From positions 559,238-623,237 of the forward strand of contig NZ_AUGX01000001.1 of the NCBI RefSeq assembly GCF_000422885.1: a DNA stretch of 64,000 bases. The letters run 5' to 3'. Below the pieces are notes generated by a model. That model saw only the letters and a program-made list of their open reading frames with translations. It was not told the origin of the DNA and did not search any database. Shown one piece after another: positions 8,209-15,561 of the stretch; the first letter of the stretch is position 1, and each line of letters starts with the position of its first letter. Both the position numbers and the translations under genes were made by a program. Source of the DNA: Ottowia thiooxydans DSM 14619. Its GTDB lineage: Bacteria > Pseudomonadota > Gammaproteobacteria > Burkholderiales > Burkholderiaceae_C.

Positions 8209-9522
8209 TCATTGAGCGAGCGCGTTTCGCTCTCGCACAAAACGTGCGACAGCGTCTATCAGCCCATTGATCTCTGCTTCACCCATAGGCAGCGAGAGGT
8301 TGAACATTCCCCGCCGCGCAGGCCAGAAACCTTGTTCAACCATGTCGAAATAGAACAGGTCACGCAGCGGCATATTGCTCACCGTCAAATCGCGGATGCT
8401 GCGAACCGGCCCCTCACACATATGCACGTTCATCATCGATCCGATGCCCGTGAACTGCATAGGAAAAAGGGCTTTGCTGGCGATCTCGTTCAGCCGTGTT
8501 CGCAGAGCGTCTCCGCGCGCGGTAAGAGCTGCCGCGACTTCAGGGGTGTACAACTTTGAGAGGCCCGCGACACCCACGGACATCGTGAATACGTTGTTGT
8601 TGAAGGTACCGGCATGAGCTATGTAGTCCGGCCGCAAGGGGTTGAACCTTTCCATGATGTCGGCACGGCCACCGAAGGCACCAAAGCTAAATCCACCGCC
8701 TATGTATTTGCCAAGTGTTGTCATGTCGGGCTCGATACCGTAGACGCCTTGCAGCCCACCACCAGCCAGACGGGAGGTCTGGACTTCATCAAAGATCAGG
8801 ATCACGCCGCGCGCCATGGTCCAGGCACGCAAGGCCCGGAGAAACTCCGGATCTGCGGCAATACAACCCGCTGAACCTTGCATGGGCTCGATGATCACGC
8901 AAGCAAGATCTTCTCTATTCGCATCCAGCAAGGCCTCAGTTCCCTCCCAGTTGTTGAAGGGGGCACGTACAAAGTCAAAGGGCGCATTCAAGGGGCTCGT
9001 CTGCGCGCCAAAGGTGAACACGCCGCCGTGGTACGCGCCTTCAAATACGATGACCTTGTTTTTGCCACTGACCACACGCGCACTGGCGAGGGCATAAAGC
9101 GTGGCTTCGGTACCGGAGTTGGCAAAACGAATCTGCGCAATGGATGGAAAGCGGTCGCAGATCAAACTCGCCAGTTGCTCCTCTTGCTCAATGTGGCCGC
9201 CACGCACCCAACCACTTTCCATGGCTTGCAGCATGGCCTGCTTAAGAACAGGATCCGAATGACCGTACAGGCCTGCAGTGAACTCCCCCAGAAAATCCGT
9301 GTAGGTTCGGCCATCAAGCGATGTAACCCGACAGCCTTCGGCCGAGGTCAAAGTGATCGGGAAGGGGTCGCTGAACAGCACCGTGCGTGTGTTGCCACCC
9401 GGCAAAACGCGGGCTGCCTTTTGGTGCTGTGCCAGGCTCTTGGGATTGCTTGCGCGATAGCGGCTCTTCGCTTCGGCGATCGCAAGCTGGATAGCTGCGG
9501 AATTAGAGGTCTGTGCTGTCAT
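8209..9522 (-). CDS. Class III pyridoxal-phosphate aminotransferase (GSA-aminomutase-like)
   Basis: The 437-residue protein matches class III aminotransferases. It has the glycine motif NSGTEATLYALASAR for cofactor phosphate binding, FDEVQTSR with the Asp that holds the PLP ring, and TLGKYIGGG with the Schiff-base Lys. Overall it resembles glutamate-1-semialdehyde aminomutase, but the hemL gene of a genome normally lies among housekeeping genes. The position here, directly after an rpiR-type regulator and before a carbamoylase, points to a catabolic transaminase or mutase for an amino acid. The gene is read leftward, 55 bp downstream of the regulator. Confidence 0.85.
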   Translation of the reverse strand: MTAQTSNSAAIQLAIAEAKSRYRASNPKSLAQHQKAARVLPGGNTRTVLFSDPFPITLTSAEGCRVTSLDGRTYTDFLGEFTAGLYGHSDPVLKQAMLQAMESGWVRGGHIEQEEQLASLICDRFPSIAQIRFANSGTEATLYALASARVVSGKNKVIVFEGAYHGGVFTFGAQTSPLNAPFDFVRAPFNNWEGTEALLDANREDLACVIIEPMQGSAGCIAADPEFLRALRAWTMARGVILIFDEVQTSRLAGGGLQGVYGIEPDMTTLGKYIGGGFSFGAFGGRADIMERFNPLRPDYIAHAGTFNNNVFTMSVGVAGLSKLYTPEVAAALTARGDALRTRLNEIASKALFPMQFTGIGSMMNVHMCEGPVRSIRDLTVSNMPLRDLFYFDMVEQGFWPARRGMFNLSLPMGEAEINGLIDAVARFVRERNALAQ

Positions 9523-9577
9523 TGGGAAAAATGAAAGTGATCGCTTTAAAGGTGGCTGAGTAAAAACCGACGTGTCT

Positions 9578-10471
9578 TTAGGTGATTTCCACGTTCAGTG
9601 CTTTGTCCAGGCGCTCGCGGCGCTTCACCATGGCGACCGCAGAGGGGCCCAGGCGGCGCGCCGCCGCCAACAAAATGGTTTGGATGGCAAAAAACTGAGA
9701 AGTAGCTGAGTCGAAGTAAAAAGGCTCGTCAATGACGACAGAAGTGCCATGCTCTGGCCCTACATGAATGGCGGAATCCGCATCCGTCAGAGCAAGGATG
9801 GGCACGCCGTTTTCCTTCATGACTTCCACGGCGGCCACCACTGCGCGCGTATAGGGACGGAAACTCACCGCGACCAATAAGTCGTCTGGTGTGAGGCTGG
9901 CCAACTCCAAAGTCAGCCCCTGCCCGGGAACTCCCAAAATGGTCACGTTCTCGCGCAAGGTTCCAAGGTACGTGCCAAAGAAGTGGCTGAAGGCGTAGGT
10001 GGCACGCATGGCCAATACGTGCACGTGTTTGGCTGAAACGATGGCGTCGACCGCACGTGTCACGGCATCGGCGTCGAGGCTGTTCGCGAGCTTGAGCACA
10101 CGCTGGCACTCAGATTGGGCATGTACGCGGATCAGCTCCTGCGGATCATCAATGGTTACCGGCTCCGCCACCCGCTCCTGAACACGGCTGCTGTAGAACG
10201 GTTGGGTCTGTGCCACGTGGCGGCGGAACACATCCTGCAGTTCAGCAAAACCGGCAAACCCAAGCCTTTTTCCCAAGCGAGTGAGGGTTGAAGGATCAAC
10301 GCCATTCTTTGCAGCGAGCTCAGAAATGCTGTCCACCGCAGCGGGCCCTGGGCGGCTCAGCATGTCCTCAAGAACCACCAGCGCCTTTTCACCCACCCGA
10401 CTCCGCCCGCTTTTGGCTCGTTCTTCCCTCAGAATTTCACGCAAATTCTCAACGCTCAATTGAGTATTCAT
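9578..10471 (-). CDS. RpiR-family transcriptional regulator
   Basis: The 297-residue protein has an N-terminal RpiR helix-turn-helix (about residues 25-100, SISELAAKNGVDPSTLTRLG) and a C-terminal SIS sugar-phosphate-isomerase-like domain (about 130-270, VHVLAMRATYAFSHFF and LLVAVSFRPYTRAVV). It is first in a leftward run with the aminotransferase, M20 hydrolase, Bug and phosphotriesterase-like genes and is probably their local regulator. A 19-bp inverted repeat 34-52 bp upstream of its start may be its own site. The effector is unknown; SIS domains outside sugar metabolism often bind other phosphorylated or acidic ligands. Confidence 0.9.
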   Translation of the reverse strand: MNTQLSVENLREILREERAKSGRSRVGEKALVVLEDMLSRPGPAAVDSISELAAKNGVDPSTLTRLGKRLGFAGFAELQDVFRRHVAQTQPFYSSRVQERVAEPVTIDDPQELIRVHAQSECQRVLKLANSLDADAVTRAVDAIVSAKHVHVLAMRATYAFSHFFGTYLGTLRENVTILGVPGQGLTLELASLTPDDLLVAVSFRPYTRAVVAAVEVMKENGVPILALTDADSAIHVGPEHGTSVVIDEPFYFDSATSQFFAIQTILLAAARRLGPSAVAMVKRRERLDKALNVEIT

Positions 10472-10504
10472 TTCTAATTTCCTGCAACTCGTGCAAATTT
10501 TGAA

Positions 10505-10523
10505 TGCATCTTATGGCGATGCA
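10505..10523. promoter_or_regulatory. Inverted repeat upstream of the rpiR-type gene
   Basis: TGCATC-N7-GATGCA is a perfect 6-bp dyad lying 34-52 bp before the start of the RpiR-family gene, where an autoregulatory operator would be expected. Only this one copy was noticed, so the assignment is tentative. The rest of 10524-10821 shows no gene. Confidence 0.35.
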
Positions 10524-10821
10524 AATCTCTTTGATATAGGGATTACCCCAGGAAAGAAGTACTCGGACGTGATGAGGCGGGTAGCCTCCATAGAGATACG
10601 GCAACCCCAGCATGGCTATAGCAATGCGTCCGCCGTACAGAGCCGCTTTGAGGCACCTCGGCCAATCAGAACGAAGGGAATGTCCCGCTGAAAAGCGAGG
10701 TGGCCTGGTCTCGGATAGAGCTCAGCGCACTTGACCTAACTCAGCGCAAAACGCAGATGCGGTGGTCAACTCAAGCGCAACCCGCGCCAACGCAGTTGGC
10801 GTTGTACCGGGATGCGCAACG

Positions 10822-11064
10822 TCAGGCAGCGCTCATTTGCACTGCGCCAGCACGAAGTAGAACGGGATGCACGCCACTCAATGGCACGGCGCCCCAAGTT
10901 GGCTTGTAGCCAACCACGCCGCAAAAGCTGGCGGGCCGCAAGATGGAGCCTTGAGCCTGGGTGCCCAAGCCCGCCAGAACATGCCACTCGCAACCCCATC
11001 GGCCTACCTGAGCATGAGACCCCTGTTGTGCGCCCCATGCAACCGGCATCCCATCGATCGGCAA
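10822..11064 (-). pseudogene. Amidase-signature enzyme remnant
   Basis: An 80-codon leftward frame contains GTQAQGSILRPASFC followed by GVVGYKPTWGAVP, a near-exact match to the amidase-signature core in which the second serine belongs to the Ser-cisSer-Lys triad. A complete amidase is about 450-500 residues; here the catalytic lysine region, the GGSSSGS block and the C-terminal half are absent. Flanking fragments in other frames suggest frameshifts. The piece is therefore a decayed gene, just downstream of the hypothetical gene at 11097-11942. Confidence 0.7.
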
Positions 11065-11096
11065 AAGCGCTTGCCCCGTTTCGCGTAAGACCTGTC

Positions 11097-11942
11097 CTAA
11101 GAGTCAGAAACAACATGCAGAGGGCTAGCTTTGACAATAGCATCGATGAGAAGATGCGCCGAAATCACGCCGAGGTATCGAAAAACACCCTCTCCGCGGT
11201 AATACACCACGACAGACGGAAAGACAGTGAGTTGGGCTTGCCGGAGGGTCAACTTAGCCTCGGAATTAGGTTCGATCTCATGCAAAATCACTACTCGAAC
11301 TTCCGCACCCGGCAATTGCTCCTGCACAGCATCTGCAGTTTGAAGCATCTGCTGGTCTTGCCGATATTTTCCTGACCACACATAAAAATCCAGACGTACA
11401 CCTTGAAAATCCTGCGTAGGGCGAATGAAAAGGCGCGGACGTTCCTTTACCGTTCCGTTGGTGCCAGGGTAAATTCCGCGGCGCCGAACATAGGCCGGGT
11501 TTGGCATGGACGTGATATTGAAAATCTTGCTGATCAGTCCCAGTGGGCCCGTCTCAAAGGCCACGCTCACGACCGGTCGGGAGAGCCAGTTGCGGTCAAA
11601 AGCACCTAGTGGCTGGCAGCCTGAAGCGCAAGGCTGAAAATCGGGCCCTGTTTCAGCAAGTTCAAAGAGTGGCTGATGCTCGGGACTACTGCGCAATGTG
11701 TCGAATTTTCCTGACAGGAATTCAGTCACCCGCTTAACGCCTTCATACCCCTCAACACTGCCTTGCGTGCAGTAGTGCACGCCAGGCGCCAGCATGTTTT
11801 TCACCCAACCGATGTCAAGCAAGTTGTAAGCCAATGAATAGTACACACAGGCGCGTGCGGCAGCACTTTGCTCATGGGTTTGCAGCCATTGGGCGATAAC
11901 AGGATCGTCAGGTAGAGGTCGGGCAAGGAAGGTTTTTCGCAT
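11097..11942 (-). CDS. Hypothetical protein; NTF2-like-looking N-terminus and thioredoxin-like C-terminus
   Basis: The product from the ATG at 11942 has 281 residues; an in-frame TTG at 11954 is an alternative. No confident family is recognised. The first half contains helical segments and LLDIGWVKNMLAPGVHYCTQ, reminiscent of the alpha-beta cone of SnoaL/NTF2-like proteins. The last 100 residues (VRLDFYVWSGKYRQDQQ, then AEVRVVILHEIEPNSEAKL and FPSVVVYYRGEGVFRYLGV) read like a thioredoxin fold with a cis-proline position (VFPS) but without a CxxC motif. There is no signal peptide. It is followed by an amidase remnant and stands apart from other operons. Function unknown. Confidence 0.65.
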   Translation of the reverse strand: MRKTFLARPLPDDPVIAQWLQTHEQSAAARACVYYSLAYNLLDIGWVKNMLAPGVHYCTQGSVEGYEGVKRVTEFLSGKFDTLRSSPEHQPLFELAETGPDFQPCASGCQPLGAFDRNWLSRPVVSVAFETGPLGLISKIFNITSMPNPAYVRRRGIYPGTNGTVKERPRLFIRPTQDFQGVRLDFYVWSGKYRQDQQMLQTADAVQEQLPGAEVRVVILHEIEPNSEAKLTLRQAQLTVFPSVVVYYRGEGVFRYLGVISAHLLIDAIVKASPLHVVSDS

Positions 11943-12357
11943 GTTCAGTCCCAAGAATCAGTGTGTACAGGCAAGAAAATTTGCCTTAGACAACAGGTCA
12001 GGTGGGCCCTGCTAATGAACGCGGAGCACCTTTTTCGAATATGTCGGACTCAGCTTAGACCACCGCTCACTTCCGACGCGGACGGTCTTGCCCGCGAAAC
12101 CTTTGTCAGTACCTCCGGCGCATCATCCGGGCGCAGATCAAGCACTTCGCGGTCTGCTCCGGATAGCGAACGGAGATCGTATCGACTACTTCCTTCGAAT
12201 GAAAACTTTGGGAGAAAACCAAATGCATTCGTTCAGAGCTAGCGACGAGAGGGTGGCTCTCTGAAAACATGTCTTCTTTCTAGAATTGCAATCCGTTCAA
12301 TGAGCGTTGGGGAAGTCGATCTTGCTACAGGCGGCGGGTCAGCGCCACTGATCGCAC
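11943..12357. other. Intergenic region, no gene recognised
   Basis: About 415 bp between divergent genes. Short open frames exist on both strands but none has a ribosome site or recognisable product. The region should hold the promoters of the two flanking genes; no clear sigma-70 hexamers stood out. Confidence 0.5.
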
Positions 12358-12945
12358 ATGTATGAAAACCCAACAGAACCCAACTACGGCGTCTATGATC
12401 ACTGGGGTATTCCTACCAATGGCACGTTGCCGCCACTGCAACCATTGCACAACCACTTACACCATCCATCTCGCTTCTGCGAGCGCATTGTCTCCGGCGG
12501 ACAAACCGGTGTGGATCGTGGTGCGCTGAATTTTGCGATCGAACATGGATACTCACATGGTGGTTGGGTACCGCGGGGGCGCAGAGCCGAAGACGGCATC
12601 ATCCCATTGAACTATCAGCTCACCGAAATGACCGAAGGCGGCTATCGACAGCGGACCCGTCGCAATATTCAAGACAGCGACGGCACGCTAATAGTCAATC
12701 TCGGGCCGCTGGACGGCGGCACACTCGCGACCCAAACCTTTGCCGCACAAATAGGAAAAACGACTCTTGTTGCACAACTTGACATCGAGGCCACAGCGGA
12801 CGCCGTAACCAATGCGCTTGCATGGCTCCGTCACCACTCTATCAAGACGCTGAATATCGCCGGCCCCCGCGAAAGTAAGCGGCCAGGAATTCATAACCTA
12901 ACGGTTGAGTTTTTGCGAACGGTTGACCACGCAATTCGTTCATAG
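12358..12945 (+). CDS. Putative molybdenum-carrier (YpsA/SLOG-type nucleotide-binding) protein
   Basis: The 195-residue protein contains RIVSGGQTGVDRGALNFAI, a Rossmann-like phosphate loop typical of the putative molybdenum carrier family in the SLOG superfamily. GWVPRGRRAEDGIIP and a later GTLIVNLGPLDGGTLAT block follow. The family was named by resemblance to molybdopterin-binding proteins; nucleotide or cofactor binding is expected but no biochemical role is certain. The gene is isolated: no molybdoenzyme or cofactor-synthesis gene is nearby. The first 40 residues, rich in Pro and His, precede the fold and could be partly untranslated. Confidence 0.75.
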   Translation: MYENPTEPNYGVYDHWGIPTNGTLPPLQPLHNHLHHPSRFCERIVSGGQTGVDRGALNFAIEHGYSHGGWVPRGRRAEDGIIPLNYQLTEMTEGGYRQRTRRNIQDSDGTLIVNLGPLDGGTLATQTFAAQIGKTTLVAQLDIEATADAVTNALAWLRHHSIKTLNIAGPRESKRPGIHNLTVEFLRTVDHAIRS

Positions 12946-13283
12946 AGTCGCACTAGGGGTGGATTGCCGCCATAGCGGCCGTAGCGAATCCATCAGCTTC
13001 TCACCGAATGGTCGATAGTGAAGTTTGACCTTTACGTCAGACTTTGATTCAACGCAGCAACCGCACCTTGTCACCGGCAGCCATGAAGTTCTTTCAGTTG
13101 CTGATCACGGCAGGTGAGGGCCACCAGCAGCGTCTTACAGCTCGAAAGCACATTGCCCACTAAGGGCCATTGGTGTGCGAACCTGAGGAGCGACTTTCTC
13201 CAAGGACGCTCGAGAATCTGCAAACGCGACAATGCCAAGCGGGAGCTCGGCGGTCCCAGCAGGGAGACCCGCAGACAACCCGA
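12946..13283. other. Intergenic region ahead of the MITE-like element
   Basis: No gene was recognised. The last part holds a 37-bp repeat unit (13230-13266) that recurs at 37101-37137, followed 17 bp later by the left end of the 285-bp element. Confidence 0.5.
13230..13266 (+). repeat. 37-bp interspersed repeat (unit R2), copy 1
   Basis: The unit begins CAATGCCAAGCGGGAGCTCG and ends CAGCAGGGAG. It matches 37101-37137 in 34 of 37 positions. It contains a GCC(A/G)AGC-GGGA-GCTCGGC stem-loop. In both places the unit is followed on the same strand by a terminal sequence of the MITE-like element, so the two repeats may travel or insert together. Confidence 0.7.
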
Positions 13284-13568
13284 CTAGGGCGTGTTCACAC
13301 TAAATTCGCCCCCGCGCCGAGGTTTGCCGGGCTGCAGTGCAAGGCGCGCCGTGCCGCCAAGGTAGCGATCCTTGGCAAGAGGCGCATCGCGGCAATGCGG
13401 CCCGGCAAACCCCGGCCCTGAGGGTGAGGCTCTGGCAATCCTCACTCGGCGTTGCCGACGCCGGCCGCGCAAACCCTCGCCGGGTATCCAACCCGGCTGC
13501 GGTTTGCGCCTTGATTGCGGCTCGCCAGAATCTCACGCGGGGGTGAATTTAGTGTGAACACGCCCTAG
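13284..13568. mobile_element. MITE-like element, copy A (285 bp, 33-bp inverted ends)
   Basis: The element starts CTAGGGCGTGTTCACAC (13284) and ends with its inverse (13568). The 33-bp terminal inverted repeats differ at one base. A second 285-bp copy lies at 28552-28836. Both ends carry CTAG, which fits the YTAR target duplication preferred by many IS5-family transposons, so this may be a non-autonomous derivative mobilised in trans. The interior is GC-rich and strongly conserved between the copies, but a block of about 15 bp around GCCGGCCGCG sits at different places in the two. It holds a 78-codon leftward frame in both copies that is probably fortuitous. Confidence 0.8.
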
Positions 13569-13699
13569 CAGTTAAGCAAGCTGCGGAAACTCCAAGCGTA
13601 GTCCTTGCAGGCGCCCCAGGGCACATACGCTGTGGAGGGAAATTCTGAGCTTAGCCCCCACTCAGAAGGGCGCTGCCGCCGGAAGAGTACACTCCAGAT

Positions 13700-13726
13700 A
13701 TAAATAAGAACCATTCCTATTTATAT
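13700..13726. promoter_or_regulatory. Fur-box-like palindrome in front of fecI
   Basis: ATAAATAAGAACC followed by ATTCCTATTTATAT forms an AT-rich dyad with the (A)ATA-GAA...TTC-TAT pattern of Fur sites. It ends two bases before the ATG of the FecI-type gene, so it must overlap the promoter. Iron-dependent repression of the fecI-fecR pair is the natural reading; the site has not been scored against a matrix. Confidence 0.6.
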
Positions 13727-13728
13727 AC

Positions 13729-14277
13729 ATGGTTGCTGCCACCCTACCCTTGCACACTGACGTGCAAACACTCTATCTCGATCATCACAGCTGGTTGCTG
13801 GGATGGCTGCGTAAACGCCTGGGCAACGCTGCGGATGCTGCCGATCTGGCACACGACGCGTTCTTACGCTTGATCGTCAAGCCAGCTCCACGTGGGTTTG
13901 CCAGCGATGGAGAGGCTCGTGGGTATCTGCGCACCATGGCCCAAGGGATGTGCATCAACCTCTGGCATAGGAGGGAAATCGAGCAAGCCTGGCTGGATAC
14001 CCTGGCTACCTATCCGCAGGCCTTCGCCCCCTCTGCAGAACGGCAGGCCATTGTTCTGGAAGCGCTGCACGAAATTGGCACGCTATTGCTGGGTGCACCG
14101 CCCAAGGCAGCCCGGGCTTTCCTTCTATCCTCCGTGTGCGAAATGAGCGCCCAGGAAGTGGCGGACGAGCTGGGCGTTTCTACCCGGATGGTGCGCAAGT
14201 ACGTAGCGCAAGTCATGCTGCGTTGTATGCAGGCGCAGGCCAGCCAGACCGTAGCCGGCCTGCTTCAAGACTCCTGA
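13729..14277 (+). CDS. fecI: FecI-type ECF sigma factor
   Basis: The 182-residue protein has ECF sigma region 2 (YLDHHSWLLGWLRKRLGNAA, then DAADLAHDAFLRL) and region 4 (ARAFLLSSVCEMSAQEVADE, then LGVSTRMVRKYVAQ). It belongs to the iron-starvation group and should direct RNA polymerase to the receptor gene at 15562-18060 when its partner FecR signals ligand binding. No Shine-Dalgarno is possible in front of the ATG at 13729 because a Fur-like box occupies the space. Either the message is leaderless or a later GTG/TTG (13750 or 13762) is used. It is followed 10 bp later by fecR. Confidence 0.92.
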   Translation: MVAATLPLHTDVQTLYLDHHSWLLGWLRKRLGNAADAADLAHDAFLRLIVKPAPRGFASDGEARGYLRTMAQGMCINLWHRREIEQAWLDTLATYPQAFAPSAERQAIVLEALHEIGTLLLGAPPKAARAFLLSSVCEMSAQEVADELGVSTRMVRKYVAQVMLRCMQAQASQTVAGLLQDS

Positions 14278-14287
14278 CACGCGCCTC

Positions 14288-15262
14288 ATGCACACGCCTT
14301 CACATGCCGCCATGCAGCAAGCGGCCGATTGGTACGCCTTGCTGATCTCCGGCGAAGAAACAGCCAATGACCGGGCACGCTGGAAGGCCTGGCTGGTGAC
14401 CAATCCGGAGCATCGCCAAGCCTGGAGTTATGTAGAAACGGTCAGTCAGCGTGTATTGGCACCGTTGAAGGACACCACTGATCCTCATTTGACCGCAGAG
14501 AACCTGCACTCCGCCAACACCCGCACATGGCGCCGCCGCCATGTGCTCACCAGTGTGGCGGTGGCCACCAGTGCAGGCGCGCTGGGGTGGATGAGTTGGC
14601 GCAGCTCACTCGGCCCCATGGTGCTGGCTTTGAGTGCTGATCACCGCACGGGTGTGGGCGAGATACGCGAGATCGAGTTGCCCGACGGCACCCGCGTCTG
14701 GCTCAATACTGCCAGCGCATTCAACCAACACTACAACACGGACTTTCGGCGGCTACGACTGTTAGCCGGTGAGTTCCTCATCGACACCGCTGCGGACGGC
14801 GCCAAGCGCCCGTTCATCGTTGAGACACCGGAAGGCTGGCTGCGCGCACTTGGAACCCGCTTTACAGTCCGGCGCGAGGACGAGCAAACCGTGCTCGCCG
14901 TGTATCAGGGAGCAGTTGAAGTCCGTACGGCCGCAAGTGGTGACGTCAAAACCATTCCTTCTGGCCAGCAAACGCGCTTCAGTGCTCAAGGCATCAGACC
15001 TCTGACGTCCGCTGATCAATCCAGCGCTGCATGGAGCCGTGGCGATCTGGTGGCGCTAGACACGCCCTTGATCGAAGTGGTGGAAGAACTGCGTCGTTAC
15101 ACGCGCCAGCATATTGGTGTGGACCCATCCTTCGCGCAACAGCGGGTATTTGGTTCGTTCCCTCTGCATGACGTCAACACCACGCTGAATCTGCTGGCAG
15201 ATGCAGCCAACTTGCGAGTACGCCGCACACTACCGTGGTGGGTCACCCTGGAAGCTTTGTGA
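14288..15262 (+). CDS. fecR: FecR-type sigma regulator (inner-membrane anti-sigma factor)
   Basis: The 324-residue protein has the cytoplasmic N-terminal FecR region (ADWYALLISGEETANDRARW), a single transmembrane segment (about residues 80-100, VLTSVAVATSAGALGWMSW) and the periplasmic FecR domain (EIELPDGTRVWLNTASAF, then VETPEGWLRALGTRF). Its last 70 residues (VVEELRRYTRQHIGVDPSF) form the STN-like segment that contacts the receptor's signalling domain. It transmits ligand occupancy from the outer-membrane receptor to the sigma factor upstream. A run of ten G residues follows its stop codon before the receptor gene. Confidence 0.92.
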   Translation: MHTPSHAAMQQAADWYALLISGEETANDRARWKAWLVTNPEHRQAWSYVETVSQRVLAPLKDTTDPHLTAENLHSANTRTWRRRHVLTSVAVATSAGALGWMSWRSSLGPMVLALSADHRTGVGEIREIELPDGTRVWLNTASAFNQHYNTDFRRLRLLAGEFLIDTAADGAKRPFIVETPEGWLRALGTRFTVRREDEQTVLAVYQGAVEVRTAASGDVKTIPSGQQTRFSAQGIRPLTSADQSSAAWSRGDLVALDTPLIEVVEELRRYTRQHIGVDPSFAQQRVFGSFPLHDVNTTLNLLADAANLRVRRTLPWWVTLEAL

Positions 15263-15283
15263 ACCCCGGTTGACGCGCGCCGC

Positions 15284-15293
15284 GGGGGGGGGG
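15284..15293 (+). repeat. Ten-base G homopolymer between fecR and the receptor gene
   Basis: A run of ten G residues lies 22 bp after the fecR stop codon and about 270 bp before the receptor start. Runs of this length are prone to slippage; here it is outside any recognised coding sequence. Confidence 0.9.
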
Positions 15294-15561
15294 TCTTTCC
15301 CTCGCTGGACGTCCCTGCGCTACCGCATGCCGTTCTCATCGGTAGCCCATCCTCAGATGAAAAAGCTTGCCGAGGAAACCACCGACGGGGAAATCTTGAA
15401 AAAATTTGCAGAAATGGTTCCGCTTTTTTTGTCTCGGCTGATTTACCTAGTGAGAGAGGGCCACATCCAAGAGCGACAGCCACCGCGCAGCAGGCAGCCA
15501 GTTCGAACCAGGAAATGAGGCGCTCGCCATTTCTCCACATTTCTTGATCAAGACCATCACC

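Noticed and set aside
13300-13536. 78-codon leftward frame inside both MITE copies (also 28568-28804)
   Set aside because: It lies wholly in the GC-rich repeat, has no ribosome site or known motif, and changes composition where the 15-bp block moves. It is conserved because the DNA is, so it is not called a gene.
15389-15436. Possible FecI-dependent promoter (GGAAAT and later GTCTC) upstream of the receptor
   Set aside because: The spacing between candidate elements does not fit the roughly 17-bp rule for this sigma group, so no promoter is called.
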